Notes: generated by a model not told the origin, from the sequence alone. Shown: positions 10,831 to 24,612, numbered from the stretch's first letter. The stretch: 64,000 nucleotides of DNA from Edolisoma coerulescens (GCA_013397115.1 VWZW01006289.1:4438767-4502766); one strand, 5' to 3'. Translations and numbers: made by a program.

Positions 10831-13800
10831 CTGAAACGGTAATAATTCCCAGTAGATATCTTTACCGACATATGGTTTAGTCTGCTCTTAGGTAGTACAC
10901 CTTTCAGGATGACTATTTAAAAAAAGAATAAATAAACCTTTTTTCTTCCCCCTCCTCTCCCCCAACTACATTAACACAATGTTATCTACAAATATTTTCA
11001 GTACTTTTATACATAGATGACCATGGAAATGCCCCCTACTGTTGTGCTGATATCCAGGTGTTGATTTTAGAAACATCTGGAGAGGCTCCTCAGTTTTCTT
11101 GAACTCCTGTTTCAGAAAAGAAGGGCTGTCTTCAGCTGTTTTTCATTACCAGTGCACAGTGAAATGTGCTACATAATATGGAGAAATGAGAGATGCTCTG
11201 GACTACAGCGGTTTCACAGAGATCTGGAGAACTGATTCATCTCAAAAAGGGAAGAATTTAAAAAAATATTGTCCCAGAAAATTAACTTGTGAGAGTGTTG
11301 GATAATAATCTGAACTGTTTGAAATTTGATTTCAACCAAATTCCAGATCTTTTGTGCTTCAGTCAATTCTCTTTCTACAACGGCAATCTCTTAGGGCTTA
11401 CCACTGCACAACCTGAAACCCAATGATATGGCTGCATGAAGCGTAATGCTCAATGACCTCTTTTGTAGGACTATAGAGATCTCATTAACATTAATACCAT
11501 TTGTGGAGAACCTTAGGACAATGGGAAGCAGAGCTTTAAAAAACATGCATTCACCCACAGATGTGCATTGAAATTTTAAAGACATGTACTGGATTGTTAG
11601 GAATATGCACACTGAATTTTAAGCAAATCCCTGGAGTTTCTAGTGCCACTGTTTAAGCACTTCATTCTCTGTTATGTGCAGTGACTTTCATGAACAGTTT
11701 AAAGCAGTGATATGAACTATTTGCCTGAAACAACTCTGCACTCATACTATGGATCTCCTGACAGCTCTATCATGATTCCACCCACTGAGACACAAGCAGC
11801 TCCTCTCCACACACACATATTAGTTCTCCTTATTGTGATTAATAATCCTCAGGTAACTGCTAGGCATGGAGTTAGCATGTGCATGACTTTGAACATGGAT
11901 CCTCACTGCTCTGTCCAGGTGCTTGATCAAGCTCAGTGCAATGTCTACTATTAAGAGCCAGATAATGACTGTAGGTTATGACCCTTTGTGATCAATGTAA
12001 ACATTTCTTCTCTGTCCAAGAGAGAAAATGGTAACTTCAGGTTAAAATTATATGTCTCTGACTTGTCATTTCTGTTAACTTCCGTGTGTATATGATTGTG
12101 TACGTGCATCTAAACAGACATATCGGCTAATTTGTGTGAATGTTTATATACAGAGATGCGCACACCCACAAACACATGTGCAAATATATAAGTATTTACA
12201 GAATTATATGCTGGGTTCACTAATTTAATGCTGTTTACATTTTGTTTAACGTGGCTGTGCCTGGTAGCATTTTTGAATCATTTCATAGTTGATGTCAGTA
12301 ATTTGTTGGCCACGCTGATGTTCAGTGGTGGGCAGAGAGGAAAACAACAGTGAGGAAGAGAAACTTGGTCAGGTTACAAGTTGCTGATAATGAGTTTAAA
12401 GAAAATGAGCCCCATCTGACAAGTATATAACCATATGTGCCCAGATAAATTGAGCTTTATACTACTGTATGGAGACAGTGACTGTAACAGGTTCTGTGTA
12501 AGTGGTGAGTTGGGATCATTTTTCTTCATGAGGAAGATCTCGTGTCTAAGGCAAGATGTTATCATTCCAAGATGGATGCCTACAGAAACAGAGAAGTTCA
12601 TTTCTCACCCCGTTACGTGATGATGAAAGAGCAGAGCAAAGTTAAAAAGATGTACTGGCTTGGTTCTGCCTGTATGGCTGGTCCAAGAAAAGTTAACAGT
12701 CCTTTACTGTGAGTTTTGGTCTCAGTGTTGTTAGCTTTTCTGTGAAAACAAAAACTCTTGGGTTTTGTCTTTAGGATTCAAAATATGGCATTTTCAGCTG
12801 GATTACTTAACACAGCAAAAAAGTTCTATTAAGTGCATACAAGGTACAAGAAAGTAGCAGGGGAAAAACCAGAACTGTGAACCATGTAACAAACTGCATT
12901 TTCACACATTCTGATGTTCATCTGTTAAAATCCCTGCAGTATTTCAGAATTCAGTTACATGAAAGAAGGATGCTTATAAATTACTTCTAAGCTTTATGGA
13001 AATTTTATGTTCTTATCAACTGTTGCATCATCCAAAACTCTTAGAAAACAATCAAGCCAAGCTCCCAAATGCCATGCTTACCTGCTACTCATGATTCCCT
13101 CCAAGCAAAAAACCTATTACAGAATCTGTTACCACATCAGGTAGAAATGGCCATACACATGTGTTTATGACAATTTAACTATCATAAAATTAGTTGCCAG
13201 GTTGCTTTTTAAAGATTTCTGCGTCCAGTTTAGAGTATAAGCACAGGTGAACATTTGGACCACACAGCGTGCCACGGTCTGTCTCACATTCACATGCTCA
13301 GTGGCCAAGACAATTTTCCTTGCAAAATGTGCAAAATCCACCACTTCTCCAAATAGATTTTTATTTATATTTGTTCTGATCAACAATTTTTCTGATGGGA
13401 TGACCTCGTAATCTCAAACTTTAGAAGAGAAAATTTGAATAGTCACATGGATGAGTTCTATTGTATTTCTCAGAAGGTTTTTTCAATACAGATGTATGTC
13501 AGATTGTTTTACTCAGAAAATCTCATTAAGACTGAGGCATGCCAAAAGAGTTATTTTGCCTGTCAGAGTTAAGAAGTTATAAGAATAATATGAAAATAGA
13601 CCCCTTTCTCCTCTCCTCCCCCAGATAATTTTCTGTTTAAGGTACAAAGCAAGTATTTTAGAAAATTTGAGTTCTATACTTGTCACAGTCAATGACATTC
13701 TGAAGAACCTCAGCTACATGGTTTAGGTTCTGTACCTTTTTCAAGAGCAAACTGAAGAGAGTTTTTTCTTTTTCTTCATCTGTTTAGACTGTGTTTATTT

Positions 13801-15839
13801 GGATATAGTTGCTTACTATGTGAATGCATAGTATCTGGCAACTTTTTAAGGCACTAAAAAGTGGGAGAAGAGTGTGGGGCAATTTCAATGAATCTTACTT
13901 TTGTTTTCTATTTTCTCTTGTTATTTAACATGGGAGAAGAAAATTGTCTGAGGGGAAGCTGGCTGGTTTGGCTGGCCATGTACTCAGAAGTCATATTCTT
14001 CAATGCATGGTGAGACTGATGCACTTGAATCAGGATAAGTTACGGTATCAGAAAACCAATATTTTTAAAAATTAATGAGGGATCAAAAAAGGCAAGGAAA
14101 TAATCTTTAGGGACAAGAAATGAGACTGTACACTCTCTACATGCTAATTTTTGACTGGAATGCAGGTAGCAAGGGTACAAAGTTGTCATATCGTGAATAT
14201 TGAATTTTGTAATAGTGTCACATATGAAGAATTTGCTTTGGCCTTATGCACATTGGGGTAAATTGTATCAAGTGCAACCTTGTTGTGAATTCTTGTAAGT
14301 AGCATTGTGCCAGCCTTTTTGATCTTCTATATGCTGGAATTACTTCAACAAACTTAACAGTTAACCAGTGTAATGTGATTTGTATTCACTTTTGTGTATC
14401 AATTAAATCCTTGTCCTTTCATGGATGAACCTCAGAAAGTTTTTTCCAGCTATCTAATATACTCAAATATCCATTAAATTGTAACATGAAATTATGGTAA
14501 CAGAAGTTAGACAGACAAAATGCAAATGTTACACAAAACTAGGGGGAAATAGAGTTTTGATTTTCAAGGTTCATTGTATTTGACTGGTTCAGAATATGTC
14601 ATAGTTTCTCTATACCTAATGAGAATTCCTTATGCTGGTATGTCATATCTCTACTTGAACCAAAGTGATTATCCAAGCCATAATAGGAATGATTCTGGAG
14701 GAGAAATACAGTGTTAGGACCACTTCAGATTGGGTGAAGTCATAGTCACTTGAGTCAGAATCAAGTGTATGATGTCTGGAGTGGTGACTATGAAGCTGAT
14801 GAATGAGTGGCCATTTTAAAGTCCGGTGTTCTATTTAAAAGGAAGAGAAAGGTATGTGTAAAACGTAAAAATAGAAATGCTTTCTGTAGCAGGAGATTGA
14901 AGTAATAGCTATGAGAAACAACTGTTAATATGACTTCAAATAGTTGTTTGGTTTTGTTCATGATCATACGAAGTTTTATCACTACCATGAGGATGATGAT
15001 ACCCTGGATACTAAGAACAGAGAAAGAACAATAAACCTATTTCTGTTTCAGGAAATAGAAGTGCTACAAAATATGATATCAGACAGAGCATTGAAAAGAA
15101 AGAGTTCTAGCTTATGGGTGCCAATATTAGTCCACAGAAAGCAAAAAGTAAACCACATAAGCGTTTTAGGAAATGGCAGCAGCAAAAGTCATTTTGTATT
15201 TAAGTTATACCGGGCAGAGCAAGGTTAGCATTTATTTGTGTGTTATCATGCCCACTACACAGCTTTAAACATCGGGTGTAGATTTAGCTGGCAAAGACTG
15301 AAGGAGTTAAGACAGATGACTATAATCTCCATAGTAATGTTTCCTTTTAATTCAGCTATGTTCTATTTGTTGTCACCTGGATAAACTTTCAGAAAAGATC
15401 AGAAAAACATCTGGAGATCAATATTACTAAAGTTTGTCACTGAGGCTTGACTCATATTATTGTGTTCCCATAAAACCAGTCTTCAACATAATTTTTTATG
15501 CTTTAAAAAAATATAGGAAAGTAAAAATATGACTCATTATGAAATTTGGTATTGATGTCAATAACTGCTTGTGTGAGCATTTGACATCCATTTTCTACTC
15601 AGTAAAGATGCTTAGTGATGTAATTCAGTACCAGTTCTTACAATTCTGTTGTCTCTTGCCAGATCATGCCAATTGCATATTGAACCTCAGTAAGGAAAAA
15701 AACACCAAAAACACCTTGAAGAAATGAGAGAAGCCATGAAAATTCCAGAGAACTGAACAGTTAAATAAGGACCAACCACTTTAATGTCTTAATGGAAGAA
15801 AATAATCTGAATCTATCCACAGCATTTAGTATGACTTAC
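10831..15839. other. AT-rich unique DNA, no supported gene
   Basis: No transposon, RNA gene or long open frame was recognised. Decoy splice motifs occur, for example CAG|GTAAGC on the minus strand with the junction near 13082, without a usable acceptor. Mixed TG/CA-rich sequence lies at about 12080-12200. Confidence 0.5.
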
Positions 15840-15881
15840 AGATGCTTTCATGAGTCACTGGATCTGAGCTAATATACTCCG
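15840..15881 (-). CDS. Candidate internal coding exon, 42 nt, product unknown
   Basis: The minus-strand acceptor is CCTCATCTTTCAG and the donor is TCT|GTAAGTC, both good. Only one of three frames is open: entry phase 1, reading EYISSDPVTHESI, exit phase 1, so the exon is a multiple of three. Joined to 24613-24717 the split codon is GCG (Ala); joined to 10773-10830 it is TAC (Tyr). An alternative upstream acceptor with a long pyrimidine tract sits at about 15963. Its small size makes chance occurrence plausible; the phase agreement on both sides is the main support. Confidence 0.28.
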
Positions 15882-18800
15882 CTGAAAGATGAGGCATATG
15901 GCTTAGACTGCTCCGTGCTAATGCCTCTATTCTGGATCAGAGTGAACTGTTGCCTGGCCAGGCTGAAAACAGGCAGGTTGAGGATGGTTTTGTTTTTATC
16001 CGTCCATGCAAACATGCCTGCTGACAACTTTCAAGAACTGGACTTCATGTCTGTCATATGATGAGAAAAAGTGTCACAGTTCGAGTCAACATTTATCTGG
16101 CAGTGTATTTGATGTAGTACCGTTGTATTTTAAATAGTCCATGAATATGACAAAAATGTTACATTTTCTTCAAAGTAAAATGAAATTAGCAAGGTACAGG
16201 CTATTCCAGAAAAAAACTAAACAAAAACCAAAGCACCATAAAAAACAATTGAAAAATATTCACTAAGTTAGCGTTACTCTCACACATCTGGGAAACTGTC
16301 TTTGGCTTTCCACTGTCACAGGCACTTTTAGCAAGCAGGATAAGCAAAGGCTCAGCATCAGGAGGAGGGATAGGACAGGTTTCTATTACAGCAGACTTCA
16401 GGCATTTTAATCTGAATTGGATGTCTTTAACCTGTTCTCTTCATGATCAAAAAACTGTTTTTCACTTCCCAGCAAAAAGCTTCACAGTAAGTCTCTTAAT
16501 GGGTGTTTGCAAGTTTGCATAAGGAGACTTTTCCTTCAGGAGAAGTGGAGAGCCTTTTACAATATCCTTTGCTCAAGTCTTCAGGACATTCCTGCTGTGT
16601 GGCTGAACCTCCAGTACCACAGGGGTATTATCCTTCCTGTGATCTTGTTTAGATAAGATAGCTCTTCATGACCAGGTGTCTACTTTTCCTGTTCCTGCCA
16701 TTTAAGGTTTTGAGAATCATAGCAATTTCTTAATTTCTGCTGCTGCTTCTGTCAATGGCTTTTATCTATTCTGAGGCTGAGAGAGACATGGGAAAGTTGT
16801 GCAACAATATGAAACTATTTCAGGCATTCAAAGCACCTCAACTGAATTTTTGGTTTCCCGTTAATACAGAATGCAATGTGAAAGCTAGAGGTCTTGAAAA
16901 GTACAAACTGAGCACCAGTAATTTTCACCTGAACTCATTCAAACTGAAGCCATCAGGTTTCAAAGAGCTCTAATAATTACTGAGAGACTTAGCAAAGGCT
17001 TGTCTGATCCTATATTTGTGACTTAGTACAGCATTCTAACCTGCTTTCACACTCTCTGTAGCTAAATTAAGAGCTCTTAGACAATGATGGATGGCAAGGC
17101 TGCCACACTCTGACTTTAAAGAAGTTGAAATAAAGTACCAGCTGGAAAGAAATAATGGAAATGTGAATGGGCTGTTCAGTATACATGTAAATGTAAATAA
17201 CACATATGAGGGACACTGGAACTGAAAAGAAAAGCTTTAAAATATGTTTCCACATCCTCTAAAAAAGGTCTTGAAATTCCAGGTTATAGACCAAAAAATA
17301 TCATTATCAGAAAAAAAGTATTTCTAACATTTAAAGGAAGTTAGTATATACCCATAGCAGAAACCATAAGAGGTATAATAGATATGCTCTCTGATGCAGA
17401 TATTTAAAGTTTCACATGGCAAAAAATGTGAAGCAACTCCTTTGAAGACAATAATTTTTTTTCATATACAATGGCACAGTCTGGTAAGAGCAAGAAAATG
17501 CATACGTAAGGAGGTGTTTGTGCCTTTCTGCTTTTCTGTCCTCTGTAAAGGTGATGATGATACCTCATACAGTCCTACAGGAAAGAGCTGAAGTTCCATG
17601 TTAGAGTTTAGCCAAGTGTTGGTATACATTTGCCCAGAAAGACTGACTAGCAGGTGATATGTTGGACTGCTGTGTCTGCTACCTAGCCTGGATATATCTT
17701 GTAATCATCGCCTTTCATGTTTGGCTGCACTTTTGTCATGAGTTCTTGTGGCATTATGGGTACTGCACTCCTACTTCATGGTCATCCTGTTGCCAGGATC
17801 CTTCACTCTGCGACTTGCAAATTGAAATCAGTATTTGTTCTGGGTTAGTATCAGTGAAGTTACTTCAGATTTTTGGATGCTGTATGGGTATCCAAATGTT
17901 GCTACTAATTGTAATAATCAGCATGTTACAAAACCAAGGATCATACCCTGCCCTCAAATGTTTGGAGGATGTGACTTGAAATGCCATAACTAAGCCTCAA
18001 CTATCCTGCAAGTCTGTATATATCTTCCTGAAATTAGTCCTCGACATAATATTTGGTAACAGCTGAAAAGAAGCAAAGAACAGAGAGTTAGGAAAATGTG
18101 GCAACTTTCTGAGTTACTTTAAGATTCTATAAATAAGATACTGAAAGAAAAGTTCACTCTTTAATTAATTTTACTGGATCCAGACATGTACCATGGAGAC
18201 AGAAAGTGACAGACAGAGACAGGTAACAGAAAAACTCATAATCCGTAGGGTAGATAGCCTGTCTAAAGCTATAAATCCTTTCTGTTATGGAAATATATAT
18301 AAATGATTCTACAATGTCTTTAAAATTTAAGCTCTGATACACAAAGTATCTACTTTTGGAGTACCTTTTTTTTTTTTTCACCAGCAAACAAACAAATGCC
18401 CAAGTTGCTTTAAAAAATGAATCGTCACAAACATCTAACCTTGAACAAGAGCTGATTGATTAGATCTGAATCCAGCTGGATAACACCACATTATACAAAC
18501 CCAGTTCAATTTTTTTTTTATTCATAGGCTACATCAGTTTTCAAAGTATGACTTTTAAGGCCACATCACCATTGGAAAAAAATCTGGCATGCTTCAGAGT
18601 TCAGGGAGCATTGCTGGAGAACTGTTTTGTGTGTCATTGTTGAACTAAAACATTATGTTTTCAAAAAAAGTCAAAATAGGAACTGAATTGCTTTAAGAAA
18701 TACAGTGATCTATCATAGAGACTCAGTAAAATGTGATAAGGGAAGATTTACTTTGCATTCTGTATTTAAATAATGTATTTTTTTGAACATATAAATCTAA

Positions 18801-18935
18801 TGCCAGTTTTCTGCCTTCTGTGCAAGAGACTGTGATCAATTTCTCCCTGCTTGGGTTCTGGACAGACAGCATGCATCTGTTGCAAATTTATTTGAATACC
18901 TGCATGCATGTATATCCTGATGAAACACTAATAGA
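15882..18935. other. Unique DNA with strong orphan splice acceptors on minus
   Basis: Very strong pyrimidine-tract acceptors on the minus strand lie at about 17222 (CTTTTCTTTTCAG) and 18062 (TTTGCTTCTTTTCAG). Open frames follow, over 45 codons in two frames at 17222, but no good donor was found within reach. The 106-codon plus-strand open frame at 17659-17979 is hydrophobic and Cys-rich, and I consider it chance. No transposons were recognised. Confidence 0.45.
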
Positions 18936-18940
18936 CACAA

Positions 18941-19083
18941 TGTAGCCATACTACACAGGCACACTAATATGTTTGCTAAGCTGATCAATAATAAGATTGA
19001 TCAGTCTTTCGCTCTGCCAAGTTAATCATGGTATTGATCAGCTTAGCAAACACATCACTTTCCTTGTGCACTATTGCTATACA
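18941..19083. repeat. Long inverted repeat / hairpin with 21-bp perfect core stem
   Basis: The arms TGTTTGCTAAGCTGATCAAT+A (18970-18990) and its exact reverse complement (19032-19052) are separated by 41 nt. The pairing extends outward imperfectly: 18941-18969 resembles the complement of 19053-19083, with shared TGTA, GC, ATA, CACA and GG blocks at roughly 60-70% identity. An independent palindrome (TTGATCAG) lies in the loop. It could be a MITE-like element, a fold-back produced by template switching, or a structured-RNA precursor. The sequence alone does not decide. Confidence 0.85.
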
Positions 19084-22000
19084 AGGTCTCCTCTCCACCC
19101 CCATCAAGTGGACATCAGGAGATTTCAGAAAATGAAATATAACCACATTTTCCATGGTAAGTGCTCCTATTCCTTCAAGCTCATCTTCTACAGATAACTA
19201 TAACATTTCATGATTAAGGTGTTTAGGTTCCTTAGCCTTGTCTTGAGAGTTTGAGCACTGTTGTAAAAAACCTGTAAAATTTCAGAATATTTTTTTTTTC
19301 TGAGACATAAGACACTCAGCCCAGGCTCTGTCCGTAATAAGGTCCTCTTTCTGGCACTAAGTATTTGAGATTCCCTCATTCTATATGCATCCTTTAAAAA
19401 CATCTCTCATATTAGAGGCTCCAGTCTTTCTTAAGGGAAATAACTGCAGAGAAAACTTCAACACAATCAGAAGATATGGATCTTGGGCTGTATTTCTAGC
19501 ACAATGTTAGAATATTTAGCTCTGGAACTATATAACAAGACATTCAATAGTTTCAAATTAACATTAAGGAAATTTCACGGTTATTTTCCTGTATGTGGCA
19601 AAAAAGGCACTTAAATATGAAAATAAGTCTATTTGATTTAAGCTATACCTCTCACACTTATTTTATAAAATAAATTCCCTGCTGCAACTACAAAACAGCA
19701 TTGAAATGGTTGCTGTTTTCTGGTATCATATATACATATACACAAATGGCTACAAATACTCATGAGTACCATTTTTTTTATGATGTGCTATCAAGGACAG
19801 ATGTAATTGGAAACAAGAGCATCTCAAAATAGTTATTCACCAGATGGAAACTGCATTTACTCAATTGAATTTTTTCTCGTACTTTTCTTCTTAGCTAATA
19901 CCAAAACACCATTCTAAACCATTCTTTGGGACATAAGGAAACATAATAGGAAATTGCTGTTCTAAGGTACAAGTAAGATGGTGAGAAGTTCGCATTATTG
20001 GGGAAGGATGCTGTGTTACAGACTATATTCCTAGTTTAAATGTGGCTAGAAATTAAACCTTAGAAACTGTGTATTGTATGAAGTTAGGTGATAGGATTCT
20101 CCTCCCAAAGTTTTTAAGCCCTAAGCAGGCTTAACATGAATCGAGAATGTTTGAAAGCACCCAAAAATCTTCCTGTAATTCATATTTTATGTATTGTACT
20201 TTCTTCAGTCTATGTTCTGTGGTCTCTGCACAGCCCCTGAAGACCTAATGAGTCTTGTTAGCTGCTTTATTTCTGGTTAGTCTAACAGTAATTTTTGTAA
20301 GAGTCCATAATTAGAGATTTCAACCTAAGAAAGGTTATTTCTTAAAGAGCTAGGGACCTATCTGGCTGTAAAATCTTCAGTGTCATGTCCATTTACATTT
20401 TGCAGAGCTCACTTTCATAACCATATAATTGAAAATAGAAAAAAAAATCAAAAGTGTTGTCACATTTTTAAAATCTGAAAACATCAGTGCAAGATTGAAT
20501 TTGAAAGTCTGGAAGATCTACATCTCCTATTAATGTCAGCTCAAATCCTACCTGGATTTGACACTGTAGACAATTTGGTTGAGGTGCCTTTGGTTGGTGA
20601 ACAAAAAGAAAAACCCTGAAGCCACTAGCAATTATAAAAATGCCAGCCTAAATTAAAAAAAAAGTCAAAGCCTGACTTCTGATGTAGTAGATGCCACCAG
20701 GCTATTATGCGTAAATTTTGCCTGTATGTGGGTAATCACTAAGTCTTTATGATCAGGGAAATTTTTTAGGGGTAGGTGGATTATCTGATTTTTCCATCTG
20801 AGAAAGGTGCAAGACTAAAACCCCTGGAAGCACAATCTCATATCCAGTCTTTGGAAAACAGAATTCTCTCACTGTCCTGTTTATGCATCTGAAATTTAAC
20901 TCACAAGATGAAAGAAGAGCTTCATCCATATTTAAACAACAGAGACACTGATGAATGAACAACAGCTAAAATGAGTACTTTCACAGAAAAAAAAAAAAAG
21001 GGGTTTTTATAACATTAAAGAAAATAAATTGCTAGTCTCTCTTTCTTTTTAATATTTTCCTAATATTTTAAACTGGAAGTTCTTTGTGGTAAACTGCTCA
21101 GGTTGTTGTATATGGATTGGGCAGAGAACAAGAAATGTCCTCTTTACTCTGACTGACATGTAGGGGTGACTTTTAAATACACCTTCTGCAAATGTGGTGT
21201 ATTCTTCTTCTTTCTTCCTCTCACTGTGCAGTTGGTGGTGTGGCACCTCTATCAAAAACATGGAGGGCCCAGGACTACAAAGAAGGTCATTTGTAATGAG
21301 GAGAGAAGGTGGAGTCTAAGCTGTGGGTCTCATACTGGCATTGCCAATAACTACAGCTTAGAGAAAGAAGGTCACAGTGCTGCAGGGCCCTGACTGTAAG
21401 TGGTGCTTCTATTGCTTTAAAGACTACATAATTTCATTCCACTTAAGTCAGCAGACTGGGAATATGTGTAATGATCTTCTCTTCACCCTCCAGGGTCTGA
21501 GTAAGAATGGTTCCAAGACCAAGTTTTCTGGCTTCCATAAAGATTTCAAACGAAGAGTATAAATCTGTGTGCAAGAATATTGAAGGTGTTATTAACGCTT
21601 GTTTGAGCTTTAGGAATGCCCTTTGACATCCTCCATTACTATTCCAAGCAAGCAGTATAGATATTTCAACTTAAATAACTGAAACCAATTCTTGCTTTTA
21701 CAGGAAGTCTGAAGAGATAATTTTAACACTACCTTGACCAAATTAAGGGAAGTTAAGTGGTCCATTTAAACAATACCTCACCACAATATTACTGATTTTT
21801 TTTTTTTTTTTGAGTGACAGAAATGTCTCTTCCTTTTTCTCAGTTTTGCAAACTTGATGATTTTTCTTTTCCCATCTCTATTTAAGGAAAAAAATCCTTA
21901 CCTTACTTTTTAGCATTCTGGGACTTATCCTCCACATCTTTGATAGAAAATTTAAAGATTATGAATTTTTACTTCTCTTTTGTAAAATATCAATACTTTA

Positions 22001-22825
22001 TGCTGAATCTAAGATATCCCTGGAGGACAAGGAAAAGGTTGTAGAAAGAAAAAGAACTCTGAACATTTCCTGGGCAGAGGCTGAATTTTGATCTACCTTA
22101 TTCTACCTTTGGAAATATGTTCATTTAGAAGAACTGTCTTCCATCTTTGAAATTTGACAATGCATAAGAATCTGTGTTTTAGTAAATATGTTTTATTTTT
22201 GGGATAAAACCAGCAGAAAGTGTTCCACTACGGCGTCTGAAAGCCTTCTGGATCATTTAACGAGATACAACTTATTTTGTGCAGCTTGAAGGTCTTTATT
22301 GTTCACTAAAAGACAAATTTCACCTCCAGGTCCAAAAACCAGGCGTACATCTGTGCAGTGGCAAGCGACAGGTACACAAACTCAAGCAATTAAACTGAGA
22401 ATAAAATCTGAAGCATTATAATGATGTTTAGTCACTGTATATCATGCACCAGTAACTCCCATCTCCAGGGACACCAATAGTGGGATGCAGTAATCAAACA
22501 GGGGATGGATTAGAAAGGCCACTACCCAGTGTTGTACCCCTGGATTTATGGTACTTTCTGATTTGAGCAAAAGTAAATATAGAGGCAATCAAGCCCTCTA
22601 TTTTTAGCAGGCATTAAAAAAATGCACGAAACAACTTTTTTTCTAAGTCACACAATTTAGTTAGAAGCTACACATTTTTTCCCCTACAAAAAGTTTGGAG
22701 AAGTTCATTACGCTTGATGTAAGCTTCAGCTTCTCAAACACAATATGATGAGATGCACAAGATGACTGTCCACTTTCTGAGTTAAGCTGTCATGTAAATA
22801 TGCACCAGAAGATCCTGGTCAAGGG
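19084..22825. other. Unique DNA; a possible non-coding exon pair on plus
   Basis: No transposon was recognised before 22826. A 16-T run sits at 21796-21811. Two plus-strand exon-like segments at 21232-21395 and 21494 onward are listed separately. The less AT-rich stretch 22200-22620 has a complex, non-repetitive sequence and could be a conserved element, but shows no clear motifs. Confidence 0.45.
21232..21562 (+). other. Candidate two-exon non-coding transcript fragment with 98-bp intron
   Basis: A strong acceptor (TTCTTCCTCTCACTGTGCAG, ending 21231) precedes a 164-nt segment. It ends at ACT|GTAAGTGG (21395/21396). A second strong acceptor (CTCTTCACCCTCCAG) ends at 21493, giving a 98-bp mini-intron. 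The second segment is open to a TAA at 21560-21562. The first segment has stops in two frames well before the donor, and the third frame stops just five bases before it, so no long reading frame crosses the junction. If transcribed, it is more likely a lncRNA or a decoy. Confidence 0.2.
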
Positions 22826-23472
22826 AAGGTTGAACATGAGTCAGCAGTGCCCTGGCAGCCAGGAAGGCCAAACATGTCCTGAGGTGCATCAGGCACAGCA
22901 TGGCCAGCCGGGCAAGGGAGGGGATTGTCCCGCTCTGCTCTGCACTGGGACAGCCTCACCTTGAACATTATGTGCAGTTCTGGGTGCCACAATATAAGGA
23001 CATAAAGCGGTTAGACAGCATCCAAAGGAGAGCAACAAAGATGGTGAAGGGCCTTGAGGGGAAGTTGAATGAGGAGGGCCTGAGATCACTTGGGCTGTTC
23101 AGCCTGGAGAAGAGCAGATTGAGGGCAGTCCTCATTGTGGTCTTCAACATCTTCACGAGGAGAAGCAGAGGGGCAGGTACCGATCTTCACTCTCATGACC
23201 GGTGAGAGAATCCAAGGGAATGGCCTGAAGCTGTATCAGGGGAGGTTAAGGTTGGATATCAGGAAAATGTTCTTCACCCAGAAGGTGGCTGGGCACTGGA
23301 ACAGGCTCCCCAGGGAAGTGATGACAGCACCAAGCCTGACAGAGTTCAAGGAGTGTTTGGACAATGCTCTCAGGCACATGGTGTGACTCTTGGGGTGTCG
23401 TGCATAAGGCCAGGACTTGGACTTGATGATGTTGATGGGTCCCTTCCAACTCAGCATATTCTATAATTCTCA
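22826..23472 (+). mobile_element. CR1 LINE, 5'-truncated, plus strand
   Basis: This is the 3' end of a CR1 non-LTR retrotransposon: the C-terminal part of the reverse-transcriptase ORF plus the short 3' UTR ending near TTCTATAATTCT. Recognisable translated pieces include DSIQRRATKMVKGLEG and LGLFSLEKSRLRA (frame at 22900-23205). After frame breaks come GHWNRLPREVM and APSLTEFKECLDNAL (23135-23386). The coding capacity is destroyed by 5' truncation and frameshifts. It lies on the opposite strand to the candidate gene at 24613. Confidence 0.95.
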
Positions 23473-24612
23473 AAAAAAATTGTCTCTGATCTCAGTGGCT
23501 GTTAATTGCTCCTAAAACACAAAGATGACAATTAAAATCTGTGTCTCAACTAATGAAACAGATGAGCATTCCAGCAAATAGCATGCCTGTTTAATGGGTT
23601 TATACATAATCTCTGGATTTTGTGTGGCATGCAGCATGGCAGTTAATGGCATAGATTGATTAAAAAAGGTTACCCCTTGCTAAAATTCCATGGTCCCCCC
23701 TTCAAAATGGGGAAGCAATGAGGAAGAATTAGAAAGAAAAAAATTAATCCCCTATAAAAAAAATCTCCAGAATTCTGAACCATTGACAACTGATACAACT
23801 GATCATCTTGGTGACATCATCAAGTGAGAAAGGACCGAGAGAAAAGCTGGCCTGTGGCTTTCATGGTAAAGTCTGCTGTAATATTGCAGAGCTTTCACTC
23901 TGTCAATACTTGCTTGTCATAGAAACCTCTGAAATAAAAAGACCAATTTTAAACTTAAGAAAAACCACATTCAACAAGGGTTTGTGTGCATTTATACAAT
24001 ATCTCTTTCATGATCCATCTTATATTTTACTCAGTATTTGAACATGTGTGCAAATAGAGTATACTATGCATTTATTTTATACGTCTCAGATTTTGGAAAG
24101 GATAGCTTGTCAAGGACAGAAACTTTGCTCAGAAACATTTTAGACATCAGGGAAAATGGAAATGGAAACTGTAAACTGTTTAAAAGAAACTTCTTGTTGA
24201 AAAGAAATTTGCTTATTCTTTAGGACATATAATTGAAGAAAGCAGTTTCATTGCTTAAAGACACAAAGTAGCCTAAGGAAAATTAAAAAAAAGCAATAGT
24301 AAAAATGACATGTATATTATTACACACACTATGGCAAACAGAAAAAAAAAAATGAAATAATCAAAGACAGGAAGGAAAAGAGAATGCCTCAGTCAAGGAG
24401 AGGCATAGAAGAAGCAGAGCAGTGAGAACATTTAAAATATACAAAGAATTAAAGGAATTGTACAATGACAATTCAGTCCTATTTGTAGAAAGGTATTACT
24501 TGGTATTTCTCTCCCTGAACTAAGGAGTGTTTTGGGTTTTGGGTTGAGGCTTCTGGCGGAACAAAGTAGAGAAATATCACAAGCCTCTGCTAATTCAGAC
24601 AATTCAAGTTAC
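23473..24612. other. AT-rich unique DNA, nothing recognised
   Basis: No repeats, RNA genes or coding signals were seen apart from short poly-A runs, such as 24342-24351. Confidence 0.5.

Noticed and set aside
17659..17979. 106-codon plus frame with hydrophobic, Cys-rich translation that could pass for a membrane protein
   Set aside because: No start context, no family resemblance, and hydrophobicity follows from T-rich DNA.
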